Source: Flabesymbios commensalis (lineage: Eukaryota > Annelida > Polychaeta > Terebellida > Flabelligeridae). From it: a stretch of DNA of 64,000 nt. The position numbers and the translations under genes are program-made. The stretch lies in the NCBI GenBank assembly GCA_964017125.1, contig OZ024914.1:26827073-26891072 (forward strand). The letters are read 5' to 3'. Below are positions 48,480-58,779 of the stretch, piece by piece. Within the stretch, counting starts at the first letter, position 1, and the number at the start of each line of letters is the position of its first letter. The notes under the pieces were generated by a model. The model was given only the letters and a program-made list of their open reading frames with translations. It was not told the DNA's origin and did no database searches.

Positions 48480-49975
48480 CTCAGTTGAAAAGTGTGACAA
48501 AATAACCATTAGGCCTAGCGTACACTTTAACCAGAAATATTATTGATTGAAAAATGAATATATCTTAATAGAGTGTCATACAAAAATGGTACTTTTATGT
48601 ATGCAAATACATTTAAATTAGTGTATGTGGATTTCTCTCAATAGCTTGTAATTGAAGGTAATTGGTGCTGCACATCTTGAATAAAATTGAAAAACGTTGT
48701 CTCAGTCAATGATGTACTTGTTTGATTATGCAGTATTAAAACATTCAATAAGTCAAATTGTTTTTCTTATCTACTGCTGTTTAAGGTGAGACTCATAAGT
48801 GATTGGTATTTTTTGAAGTAATACAAATGAACACTTAAGTAACTTATTTTTTAAAAGTGAAAATAGATTGTGTCATTGGCTGTCTGTAACACTTGTCTGC
48901 CGGGTCGATCCCAGTAGCGCTGTGTGGGCACAAGACTCACCTTTCATGGGATTAAGTGAGGCACAAAGAAAGGTGACGGGGGTCACATAAATTACAGCCA
49001 ATAACACAGTACATAAGTAGTTATGACATAAGTCCAGTCATGATAAAATCCATTTTAACTTAGATTTTAAAAAAATCTCAAATTCAATTTGCATGTTAGA
49101 GGGGCTGCTTATGGCAGACCATGCATAATTTTTTGGAAATGGTGATCCTGAATGTTTTTACAAAAAGTGGGGGAATCTATGCCAATTGTTTTAGATGTTT
49201 AGGGATAAATGGTGTATATGAATAGAATGCTAACTGTAATTCGGCTATGTGGGATAGTTTCGATTCTTTTTTCGTCTCAGACAGCCTCGAGATGAGATAT
49301 GACGGTTTTAAGTTTTGTAATGTATCGTCAGTAAACCTTTGAAACAGCCGTATTCGCATGCTATTGGTTGAATCGAAATAGCACCTGACTACCCAAAGAC
49401 CATCTTGATCAGATTTTCAAAACGATCACGTCAAAATTCAATGGGAAAAATAGATGCGCAAAAAACGTCTGTGAATAATAATAATAATAATAAGAAGAAG
49501 AAGAATAGACCGGCGTTAGAAACCATTACGGCTCTTTCAAGAGGTCAACAACTCAGTGTTGGTTTAACATGTTTAATGTTGAGCTGACGTCGACCCACCA
49601 TGTAGCCCTACATGTTAAATTGGCATATATATTGTTTATTGGCATTGGATTATAACAATGTTTTTCATCGCACAGTTTACTGGTATAGCAAACTGTGCAA
49701 AATGCCTTTTAAAGCAATTTTTCACTGTAAATAGCGCAATAAAATGGCTTTTAAACACCAGTGTAAACGTTCATGACAGTGTCAAAGAAAGGCGAACGTA
49801 CGTCTGCTCCTTGAACACTCTACTATAGTAAGTATTATTTTGCCTCTGGCAAAATTTACAATGTACACAAATGTTTGCCAAAATACCAAAATGGATACTA
49901 ACAATGGACATCATAGCAGAGATCATCCATACATAATAGAATAATTCATTCCTAGACTTGTATCCCCATTTACAG
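48480..49975. other. region upstream of the first recognised hydroxyacid oxidase exon
   Basis: The start codon exon of the oxidase should lie here or further left but was not identified. A good donor-like GTAAGTATT at 49828 could end a 5' untranslated exon. A short AAT/AAG microsatellite is at 49477-49505. Confidence 0.35.
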
Positions 49976-50128
49976 ACCTGTTGGGATCGCTGATCTTCAG
50001 AAGTTGGTGTGTGTGGCAGATTTTCGGGAAGCGGCTAAATTTCACCTGTCGCCCAGACTGTGGGCATACTACTGTGAAGGCGCCGGGAATGGGGACACAA
50101 CCACAGAAAACAGTGCGGCTTATAAACG
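49976..50128 (+). CDS. HAO: 2-hydroxyacid oxidase (HAO/glycolate oxidase family), exon A
   Basis: FMN-dependent alpha-hydroxyacid oxidases oxidise glycolate or longer 2-hydroxyacids to 2-oxoacids, making H2O2, usually in peroxisomes. After a TTTACAG acceptor this 153-nt exon reads PVGIADLQKLVCVADFREAA, then KFHLSPRLWAYYCEGAGNGD and TTTENSAAYKR. It matches the family N-terminus (..I.DYE..A...LPK..YDYYRSGANDE.TL..N..AF.R), with the substrate-binding Tyr kept (WAYYCEGA). It is in frame with the six exons that follow. No in-frame ATG lies inside, so at least one upstream exon holds the start. All seven exons together give 348 codons plus a split codon, against about 370 residues in human HAO1. 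Confidence 0.87.
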
Positions 50129-50288
50129 GTAAAACACTGTAACTAAAATAAATAAAACAAGTACATGCCTACTTTTCAGGCCTACTTTTCATAATTATAA
50201 TATGCTTCGTATGCTACGATACGTTTTTGTTGTTATTTCTAGCTATTTAATTTATATTAATGAGGAATATATATTCTTTATGATCCAG

Positions 50289-50440
50289 TTTACTAATTAT
50301 ACCTCGTATGCTGCGAGATGTATCCTCTCGGGACTTAGCAGCAAATGTTCTAGGGACGAGAGTGAACTTTCCAGTTGGAATCAGTCCTTCTGCATTTCAA
50401 AGACTCACTACAGATGAGGGAGAGATGGCTACGGCTAAAG
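50289..50440 (+). CDS. HAO: 2-hydroxyacid oxidase, exon B
   Basis: 152 nt. It reads LLIIPRMLRDVSSRDLAANV, LGTRVNFPVGISPSAFQRLT and TDEGEMATAK, matching PRML.DVS..DL.T.VLG..V..P...SP.A.QR..H..GE.AT. The PVGISPSAFQ segment corresponds to the FMN-contacting P-(T/S)-A motif. It joins exon A through the split CG|T codon and leaves phase 1. Confidence 0.9.
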
Positions 50441-51039
50441 GTGAAGTACATATTCTATTCTTTGCACTGTATTATTATGAAATGTTTTCTATTGATTGTA
50501 TCTAATACAACCATGTTTCACATTTTGAAAGGCATCTGAGAAATTACTTGCACTAAAATCTGAAATTGAAGGTCACTTCGATCTTGTTGCTGTAACAGAA
50601 ACTTTTTTTGTAACACCAAAACTCACTTAATGGCTACCTACCTATTTTTAGAAAAAGTGAAGAAGACTTATCTTTGGGAAGAGTAGCTCTGTATGCATGG
50701 TATGTTAATGAAAATATTATTGCCAAGCGGAAAACCGAATTAACTCTTTTACTCTGTATAGCGTTGATGAATAAACGCAAAAACTGTTGTTTGTGTTTGC
50801 TACTATCCTCCTAATTCTGGTATTATTTTTTGGGACCAACTACAACATGATTCTATACTATGATTCTATACGCCATGCTGGATATAATAATATTATTTTA
50901 TCTGGTTGTAAACTATTGACCTGTAGTAACAGCAATAATAGTTTAGGAATGCAGTTGAATTATTTTAGTTGAGCAGTGTGCTATATTAGCTGAATGCATA
51001 ACAGATAACAGTTATTATTAAACCATTCTATTTTGTGTT

Positions 51040-51130
51040 ACCTTGTGCCAATGTTGGGCCAGTAATGCCAGCGCTAGGCTAACATTGTAATGTGTCGTGC
51101 CAGTGTTGAGGCACATTGGGCCTGCTGTGT
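51040..51130. repeat. diverged CAGCAAACAC-family MITE
   Basis: CCAATGTTGGGCCAGTAATG and GGCTAACATTGTAATGTGTC pair as arms; a second arm-like GGCACATTGGGCCTGCTGTG follows. Ends are worn. Confidence 0.5.
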
Positions 51131-51663
51131 GTCAGCGCTGTCACTAGGACAGGTGCGAACATGATCGCGAGGATGATCTGCCAAACAGGCATTTGTGGAT
51201 CCAGGGTACGGTTGGAAGGCCATGAACAAGGTCTACAACGTGTCGTCGGAAGCTACAGGTCTGCACACTAATAATACATATATTATGTAAATCTTATCAT
51301 ATCTTTGAGTAGCTAGTTGTGAGTAGTAATAAGATTCAAATAAAAGGGTCGATAGTGCACATGGTCATGCAAACGTATCTCTGGGATTCCACCTTTAGAG
51401 GTAAAAGGGTGGCAGAGATGATTATGAGCCGCTAGACCAAACAATGGTGTTTCGGGGTTGTTCCACTGTCTATGACATCGGACCGACATTGGGATAGCAT
51501 TACTTGTGTGAACACGGCTACAGGTTTGCACAGTTACTCTATGTTATACTCAGATAAGTCTGCCAAAGGGCATGCACAGAACTATAACCATGATAACTTA
51601 GAAACAGCCGGTGACGTATAGCTAGGGAGCTGAGAGATGCGCGAACCACCATTGTCCAAAATA

Positions 51664-51837
51664 AAAAATCAGGAATTTAGTCTTTATATCTAGCCTAAAT
51701 GGTAAATGCGCAGCACAAAAATTCAAAAACTTTTGCAGTTCTAGTCTATGCACATGTTTACGTCATATGGTCATATTAAGAAGCAAAAATAAAATCACCG
51801 ATTTTTTGATGATTTTAGTGTGGTTGTGGGCCTTTAA
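51664..51837. repeat. half copy of the GGACATGCCC-family MITE
   Basis: Only the right arm is present (AAATCAGGAATTTAGTC through GATGATTTTAG to GGGCCTTTAA), in the oxidase intron B-C. Confidence 0.8.
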
Positions 51838-52259
51838 GTCGTTTTCATTCACCTTGTTAAAAGTCATGGTGACTCTCGGCATGTTTTCGCAGATACATCA
51901 AGTCATGAAGCTTGGTTATATAGTTTTATTTACAGAGGACATACTGCAGTGCTGCAATATAGCTAAAAAACTCTCTACATCTAGAGTTTGACTTACCAGT
52001 GAAGTTCACCCCACTTCGTTTCCACAATATAAGCCAATTTCTTTGTGTGATTCGCGTCTAAACGAATCAATGCTCTGCGTGCCGTCATGAGGCAGCACTT
52101 CGCTCAACACGAATCACGCCTCTGACGAAGCACGACACAGTAACCAGTTACTACCCTAAGCTTTCGTCAGACGCTCCATTAATTCAGAGAAGAGAGAAGA
52201 AGATATCTCACTGAAACTCAATGGCTGCATGCCGTCTTTTATCTACTCAGTGATCGCCA

Positions 52260-52500
52260 TAACATTTTTATTGTAACATACGCTGGCGTGACGCTGGTCC
52301 ATCATCTAAGATTATGGGTCGGCGTCAAGCAAACTAATCATACAGAAAATATGTTGGCCCAAAATATCTAACCATCTGCACGTGGCCCACTTTAGACACA
52401 GTCACACACATTCAGTGACCTCCTCCCCGGTCATCCTGTAATAAGAACTAGGCGTTGGTCCAACACTGGGTCAACGTTTATCAAACTGCTGTGTTTCACG
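52260..52500. repeat. diverged CAGCAAACAC-family fragments
   Basis: GACGCTGGTCCATCATC, GGCGTCAAGCAAACTA and GTTGGTCCAACACTGGGTCA recall the family, but no full hairpin remains. Confidence 0.4.
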
Positions 52501-52903
52501 ATATATTATATGCATTTAAACACACATTCGACTGACGACCCAGGGTGAAATCGTACCGATATTCAGATGTCCACTCGATCTCAGACTTAATCACGGCCGA
52601 GGCCAAAACATGATGACACTTGTGCGCTGGTTCTAACACACCATATTTATTAGTTTCTTTTGTTGTTGTTTTTGATTATTTTGTAATAATAATTATGTTT
52701 ACGTTTACGCTACTGCAACATGCAATATATCATTTGGTTGTAGTAGCCCAGGGCCTAATATTATACATTTAAAACTTGAATCTGGATCATTTTTATTTTA
52801 AAGCATAACTGTAGGCGTATGTGGAAAGCTACTGATGTGAATCACGTGGCACATGGCGACATACCGTAATGATACCGTAGGCCTACATTTACTGTGTTAT
52901 CAG

Positions 52904-53178
52904 CTGCAACGAGTATGGGGATATGTCATGTGATCAGTCAGCTGACCCACTTCCCAATGGATGTCATTGACAGAGCGGCACCTGGTGGACTTCGATGGTT
53001 TCAACTTCGTCTTCAGAACGAAAAGCACCTGACTCTCTCTGTCGTACGAACCATGGAGAAGACAGACTGTAAAGCACTGGTTGTTAGTGCTGATAACCCA
53101 GTCATTGGTAACAGAAAGAATACCATGAGACATCCAATATCAGCGCCACGTCACTGGAAAAACACGCACTTCACCGGG
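52904..53178 (+). CDS. HAO: 2-hydroxyacid oxidase, exon C
   Basis: 275 nt. It reads ATSMGICHVISQLTHFPMDV, then GGLRWFQLRLQNEKHLTLSV, CKALVVSADNPVIGNRKNTM and HWKNTHFTG. It keeps the Gln of the W(F/L)QL motif and the Arg of P.(L/I)G.R. The Tyr that normally follows QL (QLY, an active-site residue) is Arg here, and the usual LSSWATSS motif is replaced by a VISQLTHF-like stretch. The lid loop after GNR is much shorter than in HAO1. Activity or substrate may therefore differ, or a loop exon between 53179 and 53780 was missed. Confidence 0.88.
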
Positions 53179-53780
53179 GTATGTAGGTAACCAAGCATGT
53201 GTCTAGTATTCCTATGTACACCTATATATGTTCCGAATAGACAATTTATTATATTTATATGTTTACTATTCTTGATTATTTTATCATAGTTTGACATTTT
53301 CTATTCTCACCTAAGCTGGACCTGAGACAGCAATTCACAGTACAATGCGTGAGGTAGTCTAGCTGATTGTTAAGAGAGTTTATGTGATATTTATATAGTG
53401 CTCATAGTGTTTGAATTATATTATCATATTTAAAAGTTGACTTGTTTTGTTGTTGAAATCATAGTTAGGTTTAATTATTTAATTACGGTTTCTGACTAGC
53501 CTTTTTTGCTATGCTTTGAATCTGCCAATTCAGTTTGAGAATCTGTGATATATTTATTAACAAATTGAACTTTTTAATGCATGCTTGCGCTTCTTTTATA
53601 CTCAGCATGTGCAGCATGAGCAAGGAAACTAAACATACAATATTATAGTGTCTTAGAACCTAAATAATGTATGTAGCACAATACCCACATTAAAAAAAAT
53701 GGGGGTGGAGGCTTAATCTAGAATTCTATACTAAAGCTATACATCTATAATTTATGAAAATGTTGTGATCGATTTTGCAG

Positions 53781-53960
53781 CCACCGGATGCAAACATCAC
53801 GTGGGATGGCATTGCTTGGCTGTTATCCGTGACGTCACTTCCTGTTGTGATTAAAGGTATAAGTTGTCCAGAGGATGCCTTGTTGGCGGTCCAGTGCGGA
53901 GCTTCTGCTGTCTGGGTGTCCAACCACGGTGGCCGACAACTAGACACACAAGTTGCTACG
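53781..53960 (+). CDS. HAO: 2-hydroxyacid oxidase, exon D (catalytic His)
   Basis: 180 nt, phase 0 at both ends. It reads [40 protein letters not shown] and [20 protein letters not shown]. The family's FMN-binding Lys (VIKG), the catalytic His and the substrate Arg (SNHGGRQLD) are all present. Confidence 0.93.
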
Positions 53961-54267
53961 GTAACCATACCAAGAGCATACTAAAATATGTTATCATTAT
54001 CATGCTTATAATACTCCGCCCAATATCTAAGTAAAGTTCAGCTATGATGACTATAAACAGTATTTGACTTAAATATTACTAAATCTAGATTTTATATAAA
54101 ATGTTTGTAAAACACATCCGTCCAATTTATAGTACCTTCTATGAAAAATATCGATGATTTGTGTTCCCTGCAAATACTGTCCTGATATCAAGTGAAGTAG
54201 ATAGCAAGACAAATACACCTACCATCATGCCTAGAACGCATCATAGAAAAATATAATTTTGACAAAC

Positions 54268-54514
54268 TTAACCCTTTAACCGCCAAATTATTCAATTGGA
54301 ATTTTCACTCACTTGAAGTTGTGTCTCGCTGACGCGATCCACAACTTCAAGTGGGTGAAATTTATTCAGATTTGACAGAATGGAGGTCAACTCTTTTCAA
54401 ATCGTGCTGATTGATGTCACATTATGGCCTTAACATGCTTAAAAGGCGGTACTGAATGTGGTAATAATTGAGTGAAAAACCCAATATATTCGGCACCGGC
54501 GGTTAAAGGGTTAA
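54268..54514. repeat. TTAA-bounded MITE with piggyBac-like ends
   Basis: TTAACCCTTTAACCGCC at the left and GGCGGTTAAAGGGTTAA at the right form perfect 17-bp inverted ends including TTAA. The interior hairpin has CACTCACTTGAAGTTGTG and CACAACTTCAAGTGGGTG. It lies in the oxidase intron D-E and is the best preserved member of its family. Confidence 0.9.
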
Positions 54515-54745
54515 CAGGCTAAACCTTCATGATCTTTTACTGTTTGCTGAGGAAGAATAACGAGTTTCAAAGAGTTTTATCTAATATATTTTGAAGTAAA
54601 AAATTATAAATAGTAAAACAATAAAATTCAATACACATTTGTATACTTCGTGTAGTATTGTCAATCAATATATTGGAAGCAGCTAGATGCTGGCTAGATA
54701 ATGTTGAATAATTAACAATCTTTGTGGGTAATTTTTCGACTGCAG

Positions 54746-54904
54746 ATAGATTTGTTAGCGGACATAGTGAGAGCAGTGGCGGGACGAGCAGAAATCTATA
54801 TAGACGGTGGAGTAACCACAGGTACTGACGTACTGAAGGCGCTGGCAATAGGAGCTAATGCTGTGTTTGTGGGACTACCAATCATTTTCGGCTTAGCTGT
54901 GCAG
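54746..54904 (+). CDS. HAO: 2-hydroxyacid oxidase, exon E (FMN phosphate site)
   Basis: 159 nt, phase 0 at both ends. It reads [40 protein letters not shown] and [13 protein letters not shown]. The DGG and [12 protein letters not shown] motifs of the FMN phosphate-binding end of the barrel are kept. Two usually conserved Arg positions differ: DGGVR.GTD is DGGVTTGTD, and VGRP is VGLP. Confidence 0.93.
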
Positions 54905-55349
54905 GTATTTATGCATTGTCTCTCATTACACTAGAGCCTCCCCCACACCGCAAAGACCCGATTGGTTAAGACGCCAAGATAATCTTAAAGAATCGGTGCG
55001 GTGTGACCACTCCCACGACTACGATTTCGTTCATTTCGCGTCGGAAGCTGTCGTCAATATTGAACATGTTTGTAATCTTCCTGGTGTAGAATGCTGTCGT
55101 CGTAAAACCAGCTTGTCTGCGGTTTTCTAACACCTGTCATGCGGTGTGTGGGAGGCTTTATGTTATCCGTATCACCAAGGAATCTATAGGGGTAGATTAC
55201 TTGGTATCAAATACCGTTAATATATCAGATAAGATATAAAAACATCGTGTCAACTAATGAGTGATTTAAGGTTGAGTTAATATTTAAACAGTGTTATGCT
55301 TAGAATCTGAAATCTGAATATACACCACTCGGTATTATTCTATTTACAG

Positions 55350-55419
55350 GGCGAGCAAGGTGCTAAGAGAGTGCTGCAGATACTGCGAGATGAATTAGAT
55401 ACTGCGATGGCATTATCAG
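55350..55419 (+). CDS. HAO: 2-hydroxyacid oxidase, exon F
   Basis: 70 nt. It reads GEQGAKRVLQILRDELDTAM, then ALS, and matches GE.GV..VL.IL..EL..AMAL(S/T)GC of the C-terminal helix region. Confidence 0.92.
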
Positions 55420-55485
55420 GTGATATGGTTTGTGAGACAGACATAATGTTTACTGCACATTTTGTATAAACTGAGGTTATAAATA

Positions 55486-55882
55486 TTAACCATTTACCGG
55501 CTAAGTTATGTCATTTAAATTTTCATTCACTTGAAGTCGCAATTTGTGTCTTGCGGAAAGCTACTCATATTTGTTGAATTTGGGATTAAACAATTGCAAA
55601 TCGCGATGTTTCAACACTCATTTCATTGCAATAACAATGATTTGATCAGCTAATAAAACAGAATAAAAACGCTTATGGTCGAAACTAGCCTGTTATTTAA
55701 TTGGTATTTTTACTTCAAGTGATCCAACATTTTTAGGATTTGGCAAAATAGGAGTGTACGATTTCGAAAACTTGCTGATTGAGGTCAAGCATTTTCTTTA
55801 ACATGTTAAACAGCTGATGTGTATTGTGCTAATAAGAAATGAAGAACCCGAATATAATCAGGATCGGCGGTTAAGGGGTTAA
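55486..55882. repeat. TTAA-bounded MITE, longer diverged member
   Basis: TTAACCATTTACCGGCTAAG at the left and CGGCGGTTAAGGGGTTAA at the right, with a TTCATTCACTTGAAGTCG arm. It is related to the elements at 13631 and 54268 but about 150 bp longer. Oxidase intron F-G. Confidence 0.7.
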
Positions 55883-56508
55883 ACCTTGACCTGCCGGGCA
55901 ATGAAAAGTACCATGTTTATAAAATACCAAGGTATAAGAATTATATCAAATTATAACTCCCAAAATTCTGATTCATATGCACAGCAGGGATGTTTTATAT
56001 GGAATCCATAGACCTCTAGCTATGGACCACTAACTTGAAACCTCACGACACTGATTCATGTGTGAGAGCTTCAGTCCGCGAGAATTGTCGAGAGAAGTGA
56101 TAGTTTACTTCCGCTGTAAACAGTCAACCATGTGCTTTTTTATCATTATCTTTTTGTATGTTAACATTTTAACATTGTGTTGATCACATTTTAACTCACA
56201 GTCAAATTAATGATTAACATCAATATATTTCAAATCGTAACAAATGTATTCGATGAATGAATAAATTATAATAGTTCCTTCTGCTTTATTATCAAAAGTA
56301 TTTAAATATTACAACAAGATAAAACATCCAAGCATATAAAGTATGCTACTCCCATGAAAATGTGCTATCGTTCAGTGCATATAGTTCAGTGGAGTCATAA
56401 ATCCTAGACGTATACACACCATTCCAATACACCCAGTGACTCAGCAGCACCTATAGGTCTAATGTGACGTCTATGCATGTATTCAATTCAATATGACAAT
56501 TGTCCGAA

Positions 56509-56880
56509 TTAAAGGGACTGGCCCAGGCTAAAATCATCAAAAAATCGGTGATTTTATTTCGGGTTCTTAATATGACCATATGATGTGAACATGTCCATAG
56601 ACTAGAGCTGCATTTTTTTATAATTTTTGTGTTGCGCATTCATCAGTTAGACTAGATACAGAGACGAAATTCACACATTTCCTATTTTTGACATGGTTGT
56701 CAATAATTAGAAATCAGGAATTTCGTCTCTATATCTAGCCTAACTAGTGAATGCGCAGCACAAAAATTATAAAAAATTGCAGTTCTAGTCTTTGTACATG
56801 TTTACATCATATGGTCATATTAAGAACCCGAAATAAAATCACCGATTTTTGATGATTTTAGCCTGGGCCAGTCCCTTTAA
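56509..56880. mobile_element. TTAA-bounded long-inverted-repeat MITE (GGACATGCCC family), whole copy
   Basis: TTAAAGGGACTGGCCCAGGC at the left and its near-perfect inverse at the right. The arms are about 165 bp and the centre is short. Sequence matches 36647-36997 through ATGACCATATGATGTGAACA, ATGTCCATAGACTAGA and TCTAGCCTAACTAGTGAATG. Confidence 0.93.
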
Positions 56881-56905
56881 GGTCTACTGACATGCTGGCT
56901 TAGTA

Positions 56906-57017
56906 ACACAGCCAACACGGGGCATTCACCCAAAGCTGTTTCAATGTTGGCACACCGTCTTCGACGCTGGCCCAACATTGAAACAGCATTGGGTGAATGC
57001 CCCTGTGTCTGCTGGGT
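56906..57017. repeat. CAGCAAACAC-family palindromic MITE
   Basis: ACAGCCAACACGGGGCATTC at the left and GAATGCCCCTGTGTCTGCTG at the right, with AGCTGTTTCAATGTTGG / CCAACATTGAAACAGC arms around GTCTTCGACGCTGG. Oxidase intron F-G. Confidence 0.85.
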
Positions 57018-57631
57018 ACACTACAGTCAAATTTGAAACAGCTTCACTTTGGCGTCTAATTTAAATTGTAAACTACAATTGTCATTGTTTTTAATATATG
57101 TAGCATAAACATAAAAAATCACATTACTTTGAAAAATTAGCTGGTTCAGTAATTAAAATCATAGTGACAAAATAGCCCAAATTCTTCCCATATCGAGCCG
57201 CTGATAAACATAAATTGACAGCAAGAAAGGTAGACTGAAAATCAGTTATCCCTTTTCCTAGCCGTGCATGTGCGCTGTAAGTTCACGACGATCTCGCGTC
57301 AGTTGAAAGTCCATATCTAGAGGTCTATGATGGAATCAAAGAGTTAAGCAGTAAGCTCTAAAAACCGGCGGTCACACTGGTAAAGTATTTTTTTTTTTAT
57401 AGTTTGTTTTATCCAAAAAAGAAAATAACACTATAGTAACAACACAATACATTTTCATATTAGTTACACGTTGTGTAGGAGCGCGTAATAAATAAAATAA
57501 TAATACACATTATGACATGATGCATAAAAAAATATTTTTTAAGTTTTTGTCCACGTTTTTTTCTATATCTAAATATTTGAGGGTTGAATAGTTTTTATCG
57601 TATAAATAATAGTGATCCTTTTTCATTTCAG

Positions 57632-57690
57632 GTTGCAGTAGCATTAAAGACATTAACATAGATTTGCTGCGGAGGAAATCTACTATTTGA
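57632..57690 (+). CDS. HAO: 2-hydroxyacid oxidase, exon G with stop codon
   Basis: After TTTCATTTCAG the exon gives GT to the split glycine codon, then CSSIKDINIDLLRRKSTI and TGA at 57688-57690. It matches the family end (GC.S...I....(V/L)..). Unlike vertebrate HAO1 it does not end in a clear SKL/SKI-type peroxisomal signal; STI is at best a weak variant. All seven exon junctions keep frame. Confidence 0.87.
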
Positions 57691-58008
57691 AGAAGTTACT
57701 ATTAGATACAAACAACGAATATCGTCTACGACGGTCCTATTGAAATGTGAATATTATGCACAAAGACAGACTTACTAGTTAGTTACCATGTATACGGTAT
57801 TGATTTAATCAATGTCAATAGTAATGCCAGCTTTAGACTTGATTACATTCGCGATCGTCATTGTATAACGTGTCTTACTATTTTATTTGTTTTATTTGCC
57901 ATCAACACAAAAACAATTACTATTTATGTCTCACATATCACTAAAACTGTGTACCGAATTATTTATACAAGCCATTTTGATTCTTAATGTACATAATTAT
58001 TCAATGAT

Positions 58009-58014
58009 AATAAA
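58009..58014 (+). promoter_or_regulatory. candidate polyadenylation signal of the oxidase gene
   Basis: AATAAA about 320 nt after the stop codon, in AT-rich sequence. Confidence 0.5.
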
Positions 58015-58267
58015 GATCTAACACTAATAATTGCACCATAAACAAAAAAATCGCATAATTACAAATTACCAGGTAAGTGATGGCCGGTTACAGATACATG
58101 TGTACAATTGCATCCCCCTCCCCTCCCCGACCACGAATATATTATATAAATGACATAGAAATCACATACTAATTTATTAAAATAACACTGGAAACGCCTT
58201 TTAAAATCATACAGAGACTGACTGTTAAAGACGCATTGTCTGGACTAGGTTGTGTTGGTACGAGAGC

Positions 58268-58495
58268 TTGGGGCCCTGGTGCAGTGGTTAAACCTGCCTG
58301 CTTAGAATGTCGGAGATCGTGGGTTCGAACCCCACTCTGGCCTTCAAAAGTTTATTCCTCGTTCACTCGAAAACATTCGACATTTTGGGGAGCCTCCGTG
58401 ATCGTAAGGTAGAAATTTCGAATAACAGTGTCATCTAATTCATCTCCCCATCCTCAGGCGGTTCTCCTGGCTTAAATCCCCATTCATCCATTGAT
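58268..58495 (+). mobile_element. older composite tRNA-derived SINE copy
   Basis: GGGGCCCTGGTGCAGTGGTT and GGGTTCGAACCCCACTC give clear A-box- and B-box-like motifs. Then come GGGGAGCCTCCGTGATCGTA, a shortened second module, GTCATCTAATTCATCTCCCC and CAGGCGGTTCTCCTGGC. It diverges from the copies at 16630 and 17138 and has lost part of the second tRNA-like half. Confidence 0.85.
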
Positions 58496-58708
58496 TTGTT
58501 TTGGAATGCTAAAGGCGAAGATGCAAGTTGCACTGGTCTGACGAAGAGTAGTTGTATCTTGTAAATTTAGGTCTAAAAAGCTTATAATTGTAGTTTGTAT
58601 AATCTATGTATAATCCATGTATATTTTCATAAAAGAAAAGTAGATCTGCACAATATCTTTGAAATTACTAGGATTGTGTTGAATTTAGAAGCAAATAGGC
58701 CTACTTTT

Positions 58709-58773
58709 CCGTAAGCCGCCCGCATATTGGACGATCGCAGTAGCGATCGTCCAATATGGCGGGCGGCTTACGG
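58709..58773. repeat. ~31-bp-stem perfect hairpin
   Basis: CCGTAAGCCGCCCGCATATT then GGACGATCGC faces GCGATCGTCC then AATATGGCGGGCGGCTTACG, with a 4-nt loop and one bulged base. The GC-rich stem contrasts with AT-rich surroundings. Confidence 0.95.
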
Positions 58774-58779
58774 ACTTTT

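Noticed and set aside
58290-58340. Genuine tRNA gene suggested by GGGTTCGAACCCC
   Set aside because: The B-box lies in the head of a SINE whose downstream body matches the other copies. No complete cloverleaf with a proper acceptor stem was evident.
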